A stretch of 64,000 nt of DNA. Origin: Streptomyces roseoviridis. Its GTDB lineage: Bacteria; Actinomycetota; Actinomycetes; Streptomycetales; Streptomycetaceae. Numbering within the stretch: the stretch's first letter is position 1; each line of letters begins with the position of its first letter. The notes under the pieces are model-generated. The model saw only the letters and a list, made by a program, of their open reading frames with translations, did no database searches and was not told the DNA's origin. The stretch is taken from NCBI RefSeq assembly GCF_039535235.1, contig NZ_BAAAWU010000001.1, positions 2,852,001-2,916,000 of the forward strand. The letters run 5' to 3'. The translations under genes were made by a program, and so were the position numbers. Of this stretch, positions 54,736 through 63,271 are shown one piece after another.

Positions 54736-55914
54736 TTACTTCGCAGCCGCGAGCTCGGCGGCCTTGTCGGCCGCGCCGTCCATGGTGTCCACGCGCTGGA
54801 CCAGCGGGTGGTTGGCGTCCGACAGGATCTTGCGACCCAGCTCCGCGTTGTTGCCGTCGAGGCGCACGACCAGCGGCTTGGTGACCTCGTCGCCACGGGA
54901 GGCGAGAAGCTCCAGGGCCTGCACGATGCCGTTGGCGACCTCGTCACAGGCGGTGATGCCGCCGAAGACGTTGACGAACACGGACTTGACGTCCGGGTCG
55001 CCGAGGATGATCTCCAGGCCGTTCGCCATGACCTCGGCGGAGGCGCCGCCGCCGATGTCGAGGAAGTTGGCGGGCTTCACGCCGCCGTGGTTCTCACCGG
55101 CGTACGCGACGACGTCCAGGGTCGACATGACCAGGCCGGCGCCGTTGCCGATGATGCCGACCTCGCCGTCGAGCTTGACGTAGTTGAGGCCCTTGGCCTT
55201 GGCGGCAGCCTCGAGCGGGTTGGCTGCGGCCTTGTCCTCGAGCGCCTCGTGCTCGGGCTGACGGAAGTCGGCGTTGGCGTCCAGGGACACCTTGCCGTCG
55301 AGGGCGATGACGTCGCCGGAGGCGACCTTCGCCAGCGGGTTGACCTCGACGAGGAGCGCGTCCTCGGCGACGAAGGTCTTCCACAGGGTCACGAGGATCT
55401 CGGCGACCTTCTCGGCCACGTCGGCCGGGAACTTCGCCTGGGCGACGATCTCGCGGGCCTTCTCGATGTCGACGCCGTTGTTGGCGTCGACCGGCACCTT
55501 CGCCAGCTTCTCGGGGGTCGTCGCGGCGACCTCCTCGATGTCCATGCCACCGGCGACGGAGGCCATGGCGAGGAAGGTGCGGTTGGTGCGGTCGAGGAGG
55601 TACGAGACGTAGTACTCCTCGAGGATCTCCGGAGCGGTCTCCGCGATCATCACCTTGTGGACCGTGTGGCCCTTGATGTCCATGCCCAGGATGTCCGTCG
55701 CACGGGCGACGGCCTCGTCCGGGGTGGCGGCCAGCTTGACGCCGCCGGCCTTGCCACGGCCGCCGACCTTCACCTGCGCCTTGACGACCGACTTGCCGCC
55801 AAGCCGCTCGGTGGCCTCGCGCGCCGCCTCAGGCGTGTCGATGACTTCACCGGCCAGCACCGGTACACCGTGCTTGGCGAAGAGGTCCCTCGCCTGGTAC
55901 TCGAACAGGTCCAC
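54736..55914 (-). CDS. sucC: Succinyl-CoA synthetase beta subunit
   Basis: 392 residues from the GTG at 55914 ([22 protein letters not shown]). ATP-grasp domain: [46 protein letters not shown]-terminal: [106 protein letters not shown] precedes the start. It is the first gene of sucCD and has a Crp-type site about 180 bp upstream. Confidence 0.96.
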   Translation of the reverse strand: MDLFEYQARDLFAKHGVPVLAGEVIDTPEAAREATERLGGKSVVKAQVKVGGRGKAGGVKLAATPDEAVARATDILGMDIKGHTVHKVMIAETAPEILEEYYVSYLLDRTNRTFLAMASVAGGMDIEEVAATTPEKLAKVPVDANNGVDIEKAREIVAQAKFPADVAEKVAEILVTLWKTFVAEDALLVEVNPLAKVASGDVIALDGKVSLDANADFRQPEHEALEDKAAANPLEAAAKAKGLNYVKLDGEVGIIGNGAGLVMSTLDVVAYAGENHGGVKPANFLDIGGGASAEVMANGLEIILGDPDVKSVFVNVFGGITACDEVANGIVQALELLASRGDEVTKPLVVRLDGNNAELGRKILSDANHPLVQRVDTMDGAADKAAELAAAK

Positions 55915-56410
55915 GCGCGTCCCTTTTCTAGATGATCGCGGTTCGTTGTCTGCGTGGGCGTGCCGCGAAGGGCAACGTGACTGCGCTGTCACTAGGGAGG
56001 CGTACACGGTGTCCGTGGACGCGGCATGTCCGTCTCGCAGGTTATCCCCGTGGGCCGTGGGTCCCTAAATCGCAGGTCACAACGGAGCGGTGATACGGGT
56101 CACAGATCGTAGGGGCGGCGGGGCGTTCCGTAGGCCCCGTGACGGCGCCGCATCACCTCCTTGTGGCAGGCCGCGCGCGGGCGTCGGGCCCCTCACGGCG
56201 CGCCGCCCCGCGAGGTGAGGGCCGCCGGGGCCGGACTGTGATATGGACCTCAGTCGGCCGCCGGGCACCCGTCCGGGCGGTCGGGCCGCGACGGATTCCG
56301 CACCGGCCGGAGGCGGCGGACAGGCGACGGGACCCGCCCCGTGGACTCCGGTGGTGTACTCCCGGGGCAGCCTCCCCGGCGGACCGTGGCCGGTCTCGCC
56401 CCCGGCGGCC
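55915..56410 (-). promoter_or_regulatory. sucCD upstream region with Crp-type site
   Basis: No gene is seen in this 496-bp stretch between sucC and the VWA gene stop. GTGATACGGGTCAC (56090-56103) fits the reported Streptomyces Crp motif GTG-N6-GNCAC exactly and reads TGTGA-N6-TCACC on the other strand. A second half site TGTGAC (minus strand, near 56076-56081) is close. TTTAGGG (minus strand, near 56064-56070) may be a -10 element. 56220-56410 appears featureless apart from GC-rich short repeats. Confidence 0.55.
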
Positions 56411-57676
56411 TCAGGTGGCGGGTATCGGCAGCGGGCGCTTCTCGAGGGCGGCGGCCATCACCTCGGGGAAGAGGTCGGGGGTGCAGGCGAAGGCGGGGAC
56501 GCCGAGGGCGGCGAGCGCGGCCGCGTGCTCCCGGTCGTAGGCGGGCGCCCCCTCGTCGGAGAGGGCGAGCAGGGCGACGAACTGCACGCCCGACGCCTTC
56601 ATCGCGGCGACCCGCTTGAGCATCTCGTCGCGGATGCCGCCCTCGTAGAGGTCGCTGATGAGGACGACGACGGTGTCGGCCGGGCGGGTGATCCTCGACT
56701 GGCAGTGGGCGAGCGCGCGGTTGATGTCCGTGCCGCCGCCGAGCTGGGTGCCGAAGAGCACGTCGACGGGGTCGTCGAGCCGGTCGGTGAGGTCGACGAC
56801 GGAGGTGTCGAAGACGACGAGCCGGGTGGTGATCGCCCGCATGGAGGCGAGGACGGCGCCGAAGACGGAGGCGTAGACGACGGAAGCGGCCATGGAACCG
56901 GACTGGTCGATGCACAGGACGACCTCTTTCCTGACCGCTTTGGAGGCCCGGCCGTAGCCGATCAGCCGCTCGGGGACGACCGTGCGGTACTCCGGCAGGT
57001 AGTGCGCGAGGTTGGCGCGGATGGTGCGGTCCCAGTCGATGTCCCGGTGGCGGGGGCGGCTGATGCGGGCCGAGCGGTCCAGGGCGCCGGTGAGGGCGGC
57101 CCGGGTGCGGGTGGCGAGCCGCTTCTCCAGGTCCTCGACGACCTTGCGGACGACGGCCCGCGCGGTCTCCTTGGTGGTCTCCGGCATGGCCTTGTTCAGG
57201 GACAGCAGGGTGCCGACGAGATGGACGTCCGGCTCGACGGCCTCCAGCATCTCCGGTTCCAGGAGGAGGGTGGCGAGCCCGAGGCGGTCGATCGCGTCGC
57301 GCTGCATGACCTGGACGACGGTCTGGGGGAAGTAGGTGCGGATGTCGCCGAGCCACCGGGCCACGGAGGGCGCGGATCCGCCGAGACCGGCCGAGCGTTC
57401 GCGGCCGCGGGGCGCCTTGTCGTAGAGGGCGGCGAGGGCACCGTCCATGGCGGCGTCACTACCGGTGAGGGCGCGGCCGGTGCCGTCGGCCTCGCCGCCG
57501 CCGAGGACCAGCCGCCAGCGGCGCAGCCGCTCGTCGGCGGTGGCGGGGGTGACGGCGGGGACCGGGGCGGCGGCGGTCGGGTGCGGCGTGACGGCGGGGA
57601 CCGGGGCGGCGGCGGTCGAGTGCGGAGTGACGGCGGGGACCGAGGCGGCACCGGTCGGGTGCGGGGTGGCGTTCAT
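56411..57676 (-). CDS. VWA-domain (CoxE/YehP-like) protein
   Basis: 421 residues from the ATG at 57676, whose first bases overlap the DUF5682 stop (ATGA). Residues 8-45 are three copies of AVTPHPTAAAPVP. A helical domain follows with WLGDIRTYFPQTVVQVMQRDAIDRLGLATLLLEPEMLEAVEPDVHLVGTLLSLNKAMPETTKETARAVVRKVVEDL. The VWA domain holds VVLCIDQSGSMAASVVYASVFGAVLASM (MIDAS DxSxS), LFGTQLGGGTDINRAL and VLISDLYEGG. All three MIDAS motifs are intact, so it can bind a divalent metal and a ligand acid. Last gene of the MoxR operon. Confidence 0.87.
   Translation of the reverse strand: MNATPHPTGAASVPAVTPHSTAAAPVPAVTPHPTAAAPVPAVTPATADERLRRWRLVLGGGEADGTGRALTGSDAAMDGALAALYDKAPRGRERSAGLGGSAPSVARWLGDIRTYFPQTVVQVMQRDAIDRLGLATLLLEPEMLEAVEPDVHLVGTLLSLNKAMPETTKETARAVVRKVVEDLEKRLATRTRAALTGALDRSARISRPRHRDIDWDRTIRANLAHYLPEYRTVVPERLIGYGRASKAVRKEVVLCIDQSGSMAASVVYASVFGAVLASMRAITTRLVVFDTSVVDLTDRLDDPVDVLFGTQLGGGTDINRALAHCQSRITRPADTVVVLISDLYEGGIRDEMLKRVAAMKASGVQFVALLALSDEGAPAYDREHAAALAALGVPAFACTPDLFPEVMAAALEKRPLPIPAT
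57549..57665 (-). repeat. Three-copy 39-bp coding tandem repeat
   Basis: Units start at 57549, 57588 and 57627 on the plus strand (GTGACGGCGGGGACCG...). Each encodes AVTPHxTxAAxVP in the VWA protein N-terminus. The repeat keeps frame (39 = 13 codons), so copy-number change would only alter the linker length. Confidence 0.85.
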
Positions 57677-60564
57677 ACGGATGCCTCCGTGCCGAGGATG
57701 AGGTGGAGCAGGGGCAGGACGGCGTCGGCGCGCCCCTCGTCGAGGTCCGGCGCGAAGCCGGGTACGGCGGCGGGCCGGCCGGGGCCGGCCGTGGCGGGGC
57801 CACGGGCGACGAGCTCGCCGAGGGTGCGGCGCACACCGGTCTCGTACGCGGCGAAGGTCCGGCGCAGCAGCGGCAGCACGTCGGTGAACGCCTCGGCCGG
57901 TACGGCGCCCAGCCAGTCGTCGACCAGGCCGAGCAGCCGCTCGTCGTGGACGAGCAGCAGACCGCCTCCGGAGGCGCCGCCGACGAATCCCTCGATCCAC
58001 GCGGCGGCGTCGGCGGGCGGGGTACCGGGCGACAGCGCGAGCCCCATCAGCCGCGCTGCCTCGCCCTCGCCGATCCGCCCCTCGTCGAACAGCAACCGTG
58101 CTGCCCGCCCCCGCAACACCCCGGGCACCCGCTCCCGCCCGACGAGCCGCCACAGCACACCGCTCCACCGCGAGGCAAGCCCGGTGTGGGGCTCGGAGGG
58201 CCGGGCCGGTGGCTGGGCGGGGCCGCCGTGACCCGGCCCGGGGGCCCCGGGCACGGCCTCGGACGCGGCGGCGTCGGGTACGGCTTCGGGTACGACAGCG
58301 TCGGGCACGGCGGCCTCGGGCCCGGCCAGGCCCGTCCTCGCATGGGCGGGGCGGTCACCGTCAGCAGCGGCCGTTCGGGCGTCGGCGGGCCCCCTGTGGT
58401 GGTCCGGTCGGGCCGAGGCGGGCCCGGCGGCCTCCGGTCCGGCGGCCTCCCGTCCGGCGGGCCCGGCGGCCTCCCGTCCGGCGGCGTGGGTCTGGCCGGC
58501 CGGGGTCCCGGCCGCCTCGGCCTCGGTGGGCGGGCCCTCGTCGGCCCGGGCCGGCACGTCCTCGTCCGGGGCCGACCCTGGCTCGGGGCCGGTGGAGGGG
58601 GGCGGTGCCCCGGGGTGGGCCTGCGGGGGCTCGGCCCGGGCCGGGTGGGCCGGGAGCAGGGCGATGGCCGTGTGGACGGCGTCGAGCCGGTCGCGCATCT
58701 CGGTGGCGGCGTCCGGGTCGAGGCCCGCGCAGGCGGGCGGGAGGCCGACGCAGATGCGTTCGGCGAGGCCGGCGGCGACCTCGGCGAGGGCGGTCGTGTC
58801 GGTCGCGCGCACGTCGCCGTAACGGAGGGAGCGGGCGAGCGCGGGCAGGGCCTGGGCGAGGTGGGCGACGTCCGCGTCGAGGGCCGCGCGGTCGGCGAGC
58901 GCTTGCAGCACCGCGGGCAGGGCGTCGCCGAGCCCGGCGAGGAGGCACTGCTCGGCCAGGGCGGTGACGGTCGCGAGGTCCTGCGCGGCGGCGGCCCGCG
59001 CGGCGGCCTTGGCAGTGGCCGCCGCCTCGACGGTGGTGCCCCAGACGCCCGCCTCGGCGACCTGTACGTGGAGTTCGGGCTCCCAGCGGAGCCGCCAGCT
59101 CTCCCGGAAGGTGCCGGTGGAGCCGCGCCCCGCGACGGGCGCGCCCCAGCCGACGCCGAGGAGCCGGAGCCGGTGGAGCAGCCGGCTGCGGGCCGCGTCG
59201 TTGTCCTTGCGCAGATCGAGTTCGAGCTCGCGCTCGCGGGCCTCGGGTTTGAGGCGCAGCGCGCGCTGGAGCCGTTCGAGGTCGCGCTGGAGCGGTACGG
59301 CGGGGGCTCCGGCCGGGACCGTGCCGAGGACGTCGCCGACGACGAGCCGGTCGCGGACCAGGTCGAGGGGCACGTCGGAGCCGTCGCCCATGACGGCCCG
59401 GACGGCGTCGACGGTCTCGCCGAGGCCGGGCAGCGGCCGGCCGCGCAGGACGGCGAGGGTGTCGGCGAGCCGTACCGCCTCGATGACGTGGGCGGAGGAG
59501 ACGGGCAGGTCCTCGTCCCTCAGCAGCCCGGCCACCTTGGTCATCCACCGCTCGACGGGGCGGTCGGGGGCGGAGAACAGGTGCGCGTACCAGCCGGGGG
59601 CGTCGATGCCCGCCCCGTAACCGGAGCGACGGGCGAGGCGGCGGTTCGTCCACGGCACCCAGGTCAGTTCGGTCTTCACCTTGGGCAGCCCCTTGAGCAG
59701 GGCGCGGTCGGCGGTCACCCTGCCCTTGCGGAGCAGTGCGGGCACGTGCCAGGCGCCGCAGACGACGGCCACGTCGTCGCCGAACTCCTTCTGCGCGGCC
59801 CGCAGCTGGATCCGCATGTAGGCCTCGCGGACCAGGTCGCGGGGGTGGCCGCCGTCCCCGTACGCCTCGCGCAGCGCGCCCATGGCCTCGGCGAGGGCCT
59901 CGAAGGGGGCGAAGGGGTCGGCGGCGCCGCGCAGTTCGACGACGTCCTCCCACCAGCGCTCGGCGTCGTCGTGGCCCGCCGCTTGGGCGAGCTCGGCGAC
60001 GGGGTCGACGCGCAGTCCCCGGTCGGCGACCTCGTCCTCGTCGCCCCAGGTGGGGTCCGTGGCGGCGAGGGTGTGGGCGGCGGGCAGGTCGATGAAGCGG
60101 ACCGCGGCCCCGTGGGCGAGAGCCCAGCGGAGGGCGACCCACTCGGGCGAGAACGCGGCCATGGGCCAGAACGCGGCCCGCCCCGGGTCGTCCACGGCGT
60201 GCGCGAGCAGGGCGACGGGAGGCCGCATCTCCTCGTCCGCGGCGAGCGCGACCAGCGCGTCGCCCTCGGGCGGTCCCTCGATCAGCACGGCCTTGGGCCG
60301 CCCCGCGTCCAGTGCCGCGGCCACGGCCCGCGCCGAGCCGGGCCCGTGGTGCCGCACGCCGAGCACGAGGGGCCCGGGGGCGGGGGCACCGGAGCGGCGT
60401 ACACCGGCGGCGCGGGTCGTCGCGGCACCGGCCTCACCGCTCTCGGCGCCCCGGGCCGCGCCGGCACCCGCCCCGGCAGCGCCCGCCCCGACGCCCAGCA
60501 CCTCACCCGCGGCGACGTCTCCGCCCTGGACCCGCGTGGCCGGGGCGCCCGTGAGCCGCGTCAT
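57673..60564 (-). CDS. DUF5682 family protein (YehM-like)
   Basis: 963 residues from the ATG at 60564, overlapping the AAA+ stop (ATGA). The core begins near residue 65: GPLVLGVRHHGPGSARAVAAALDAGRPKAVLIEGPPEGDALVAL. This is followed by AVRFIDLPAAHTLA, VREAYMRIQLRAAQKEFGDDVAVVCGAWHVPALL, RSGYGAGIDAPGWYAHLFS and VSSAHVIEAVRLADTLAVLRGRPLPGLGETVDAVRAVMGDGSDVPL. The RHHGPGSA start and VVCGAWHVPAL block resemble TraB/ChaN-like folds and define DUF5682. A disordered Ala/Pro/Gly linker (about 650-760) separates a helical C-terminal part. The catalytic role is unknown. Middle gene of the operon. Confidence 0.82.
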   Translation of the reverse strand: MTRLTGAPATRVQGGDVAAGEVLGVGAGAAGAGAGAARGAESGEAGAATTRAAGVRRSGAPAPGPLVLGVRHHGPGSARAVAAALDAGRPKAVLIEGPPEGDALVALAADEEMRPPVALLAHAVDDPGRAAFWPMAAFSPEWVALRWALAHGAAVRFIDLPAAHTLAATDPTWGDEDEVADRGLRVDPVAELAQAAGHDDAERWWEDVVELRGAADPFAPFEALAEAMGALREAYGDGGHPRDLVREAYMRIQLRAAQKEFGDDVAVVCGAWHVPALLRKGRVTADRALLKGLPKVKTELTWVPWTNRRLARRSGYGAGIDAPGWYAHLFSAPDRPVERWMTKVAGLLRDEDLPVSSAHVIEAVRLADTLAVLRGRPLPGLGETVDAVRAVMGDGSDVPLDLVRDRLVVGDVLGTVPAGAPAVPLQRDLERLQRALRLKPEARERELELDLRKDNDAARSRLLHRLRLLGVGWGAPVAGRGSTGTFRESWRLRWEPELHVQVAEAGVWGTTVEAAATAKAAARAAAAQDLATVTALAEQCLLAGLGDALPAVLQALADRAALDADVAHLAQALPALARSLRYGDVRATDTTALAEVAAGLAERICVGLPPACAGLDPDAATEMRDRLDAVHTAIALLPAHPARAEPPQAHPGAPPPSTGPEPGSAPDEDVPARADEGPPTEAEAAGTPAGQTHAAGREAAGPAGREAAGPEAAGPASARPDHHRGPADARTAAADGDRPAHARTGLAGPEAAVPDAVVPEAVPDAAASEAVPGAPGPGHGGPAQPPARPSEPHTGLASRWSGVLWRLVGRERVPGVLRGRAARLLFDEGRIGEGEAARLMGLALSPGTPPADAAAWIEGFVGGASGGGLLLVHDERLLGLVDDWLGAVPAEAFTDVLPLLRRTFAAYETGVRRTLGELVARGPATAGPGRPAAVPGFAPDLDEGRADAVLPLLHLILGTEASV

Positions 60565-61688
60565 GCGCTCACCTCGCGGCAGGCGCGGTAGAAGTCCTTC
60601 CAGCCGTCTCTCTCGCGGACCACCGTCTCCAGGTACTCCTGCCAGATCACCCGGTCGGCCGCCGGGTCGCGGATCACCGCGCCGAGCAGGCCGGCGGCGA
60701 CGTCCGCGGAGCGCAGCACGCCGTCGCCGAAGTGGGCGGCGAGGGCGAGGCCGCCGGTGACGACGGAGATCGCCTCGGCCGTCGAGAGCGTCCCGGAGGG
60801 CGACTTGAGCTTGGTGCGGCCGTCGGTGGTCACGCCGTCGCGCAGCTCGCGGAAGACGGTGACGACCCGCCGGATCTCGTCCACGCCCTCCGGCACCGCG
60901 GGGAGGTCGAGCGAGCGCCCGATCTGGTCGACGCGCCGCGCGACGATGTCCACCTCGGCCTCCGGGGTGGCGGGCAGCGGCAGGACGACGGTGTTGAAGC
61001 GGCGGCGCAGCGCGCTGGAGAGCTCGTTGACGCCGCGGTCGCGGTCGTTGGCCGTGGCGATGAGGTTGAAGCCGCCGACGGCCTGCACCTCCTCGCCCAG
61101 CTCCGGGATCGGCAGGGTCTTCTCGGACAGGATCGTGATGAGGGTGTCCTGCACGTCGGCGGGGATTCGGGTGAGCTCTTCGACGCGGGCGGTCATGCCG
61201 CTCGCCATGGCCCGCATGACGGGGCTGGGCACGAGGGCGTCGCGGCTGGGGCCGTGGGCGAGCAGCCGCGCGTAGTTCCAGCCGTAGCGGATGGCCTCCT
61301 CGGGGGTGCCGGCGGTGCCCTGGACGAGGAGCGTGGAGTCGCCGCTGACGGCGGCGGCCAGGTGCTCGGAGACCCAGGTCTTGGCGGTGCCGGGCACGCC
61401 GAGCAGGAGCAGGGCGCGGTCGGTGGCGAGCGTGGTGACGGCGACCTCGACGATACGGCGCGGGCCGACGTACTTGGGTGTGATCACCGTGCCGTCGGGG
61501 AGCGTGCCGCCGAGGAGATAGGTGGCGACGGCCCAGGGCGACAGGCGCCAGCGGGTGGGGCGCGGCCGGTCGTCTGCGGCGGCGAGCGCGGCGAGTTCGT
61601 GGGCGAAGGCGTCCTCGGCGTGCGGCCGCAGGGCCGTCTCGCGGGAGGCGTGCGCGGCGGCCGCCGTGGTGGTTTCGGGCAGGGTCAT
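60561..61688 (-). CDS. MoxR-family AAA+ ATPase (YehL-like)
   Basis: 375 residues. LLLLGVPGTAKTWVSEHLAAAVSG is the Walker A. Then come VQGTAGTPEEAIRYGWNYARLL, EELTRIPADVQDTLITILSEKTLPIPELGEEVQAVGGFNLIATANDRDRGVNELSSALRRRFNTVVLPLP, with sensor 1 (IATANDRD) and arginine finger (SSALRRRF), as in MoxR/RavA. These chaperone-like ATPases act with VWA proteins to remodel a client, which fits the VWA gene two positions later. ATG at 61688 with GGAGGGGGACCC. First gene of MoxR-DUF5682-VWA, behind a damage-type promoter. Confidence 0.9.
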   Translation of the reverse strand: MTLPETTTAAAAHASRETALRPHAEDAFAHELAALAAADDRPRPTRWRLSPWAVATYLLGGTLPDGTVITPKYVGPRRIVEVAVTTLATDRALLLLGVPGTAKTWVSEHLAAAVSGDSTLLVQGTAGTPEEAIRYGWNYARLLAHGPSRDALVPSPVMRAMASGMTARVEELTRIPADVQDTLITILSEKTLPIPELGEEVQAVGGFNLIATANDRDRGVNELSSALRRRFNTVVLPLPATPEAEVDIVARRVDQIGRSLDLPAVPEGVDEIRRVVTVFRELRDGVTTDGRTKLKSPSGTLSTAEAISVVTGGLALAAHFGDGVLRSADVAAGLLGAVIRDPAADRVIWQEYLETVVRERDGWKDFYRACREVSA

Positions 61689-61726
61689 GGGTCCCCCTCC
61701 AGATCGTTCGACCTGCTGTGCGATCC

Positions 61727-61749
61727 ACGGTGCCCCATGCCACTGACAA
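61727..61749 (-). promoter_or_regulatory. RecA-NDp (PafBC-type) promoter element for MoxR operon
   Basis: Minus strand: TTGTCAGTG (61749-61741), N8, then CACCGT (61732-61727). The mycobacterial LexA/RecA-independent damage promoter is TTGTCRGTG-N8-TAnnnT. The first part is perfect and the -10 half fits at A2 and T6 only. A start near 61720 would give a 32-nt leader with the strong ribosome site of the AAA+ gene. Confidence 0.65.
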
Positions 61750-61796
61750 TCGGCTCGCCGCAGAAGAAACCGCAGGTCAGAGGAGTTCGTGGGGCG

Positions 61797-61819
61797 TTGT
61801 CAGTGGGGACCCGTACGGT
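61797..61819 (+). promoter_or_regulatory. RecA-NDp (PafBC-type) promoter for SWIM gene, leaderless
   Basis: TTGTCAGTG (61797-61805), eight bases, then TACGGT (61814-61819): an exact match to TTGTCRGTG-N8-TAnnnT. The ATG at 61827 is 7 nt after the -10 box, so the message is leaderless. With the mirror copy at 61727-61749 it forms a 10-bp inverted repeat, CCACTGACAA / TTGTCAGTGG. Confidence 0.8.
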
Positions 61820-61826
61820 CGTTCGC

Positions 61827-63230
61827 ATGACTGATCAGGGGGTGCGCTGGACGGCGGAACAGGTGCTGGCACTGGCTCCTGACGACGCGTCGCGCAAGGC
61901 GGGGAGCAAGCTCGGCGTGGCCGGGCCGTGGTCCGGGGCGGGCCGCGACGGTTCGGCGGCCGTGTGGGGCCTGTGCGAGGGGAGCGGGCGCACGCCGTAC
62001 CGGACGGTGGTGGACACCACCGGCCCGGCGTACGCGTGCAGTTGTCCGAGCCGGAAGTTCCCGTGCAAGCACGCGCTGGGGCTGCTGTTGCTGTGGGCCG
62101 GCGGCGGGGTGCCCGACGGGGCGGCGGGGGCGCCGGACTGGGCGGAGGAGTGGCTGGCGGGGCGGCGCGAGCGGGCCGGGGGTGCGCGCGCCGGGGCGGC
62201 CGCCGGTCCGGCGGACCCCGAGGCGGCGCGTCGCCGCGCCGAGCGGCGGGCGGCCCGGATCACCGCGGGCGCCGAGGAGTTGGAGCGGCGGCTCGCGGAC
62301 CTGCTGCGCGGCGGCCTGGCCTCGGCCGAGTCCGCCGGGTCGGGCTTGTGGGAGGAGACCGCGGCCCGCATGGTCGACGCGCAGGCGCCGGGTCTCGCGG
62401 GCCGGGTGCGGGAGTTGGGGGCGATACCGGGCTCGGTGGCCGGCTGGCCGGTGCGTCTCCTGGAGGAGTGCGCGCTGACCCATCTCCTCGACCGCGCCTG
62501 GCTGTCCGCCGACCGGCTGCCCGGTCCGCTGGCGGCGACGGTGCGGAGCCGGGTCGGCCTGTCGGCGCCGCCGGAGGGCCCCGAGCTGCGCGACCGGTGG
62601 CTGGTGCTGGCCCAGTACGACTCGGCGGACAGCCGTCTGACGACCCGCCGCATCTGGCTCCACGGCCGCACCAGCGGCCGCACGGCCCTCCTCCTCTCCT
62701 TCGGGGCGGCGGGCCGCGCACCCGAACTCGCCCTGCCGGTCGGGTCGGAACTGGACGCCGTACTGCGGCCGTACGAGGGCGGTGGCGGCCTCCGCGCGGA
62801 GCTGGTCGAGCGCTTCGGCCTCTCCTCCTCGGCCGCCCCGCCCCCCGGCCTCTCGCTCACCGACGCCCTCGCCGCCTACGGCCGGGCCCTCCGGGAGGAC
62901 CCCTGGCTGGACGCCTGGCCGGTCACCCTGGCCGGCGTCGTCCCGGCCCGCTCGGACGACGGCTGGCAGCTGACCGACACGAGCGCGGCGGAGCCCCGGA
63001 GCCCGGTGCCGCCGCACACCCGGGACCGCACGCCCGCCCCCGGCGGCGTGCGCCCGAACGGGGCCGTGCCCTTGAGCCGGGGCGCACAGGGGCATTCCGG
63101 GCTGTGGCGTCTCGTCGCCCTGTCGGGCGGCGGGCCGATCACCGTGTTCGGGGAGATCGGGCACCGGGGGTTCACCCCGCTGGCCGCCTGGGAGCCGGAG
63201 GCGCCCGGGGAGACGGTGCCGCTCGTCTGA
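61827..63230 (+). CDS. SWIM zinc-finger protein (YehQ-like)
   Basis: 467 residues from the ATG at 61827 (MTDQGVRWTAEQVLALAPDDASRKAGSKLG). The SWIM motif is complete: TGPAYACSCPSRKFPCKHALGLLLLW (CxCx7CxH, about 69-95). A Glu/Arg/Ala helical stretch and a longer domain follow: AARMVDAQAPGLAGRVRELGAIPGSVAGWPVRLLEE, RWLVLAQYDSADSRLTTRRIWLHG, with a C-terminal WRLVALSGGGPITVFGEIGHRGFTPLAAW. SWIM proteins bind DNA or protein partners, and some act in recombination. Followed 41 nt later by the DUF5691 gene. Confidence 0.87.
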   Translation: MTDQGVRWTAEQVLALAPDDASRKAGSKLGVAGPWSGAGRDGSAAVWGLCEGSGRTPYRTVVDTTGPAYACSCPSRKFPCKHALGLLLLWAGGGVPDGAAGAPDWAEEWLAGRRERAGGARAGAAAGPADPEAARRRAERRAARITAGAEELERRLADLLRGGLASAESAGSGLWEETAARMVDAQAPGLAGRVRELGAIPGSVAGWPVRLLEECALTHLLDRAWLSADRLPGPLAATVRSRVGLSAPPEGPELRDRWLVLAQYDSADSRLTTRRIWLHGRTSGRTALLLSFGAAGRAPELALPVGSELDAVLRPYEGGGGLRAELVERFGLSSSAAPPPGLSLTDALAAYGRALREDPWLDAWPVTLAGVVPARSDDGWQLTDTSAAEPRSPVPPHTRDRTPAPGGVRPNGAVPLSRGAQGHSGLWRLVALSGGGPITVFGEIGHRGFTPLAAWEPEAPGETVPLV

Positions 63231-63271
63231 AACGTCGTCGACCACTCGGCCACACACGTCTGGAGGAGTCC

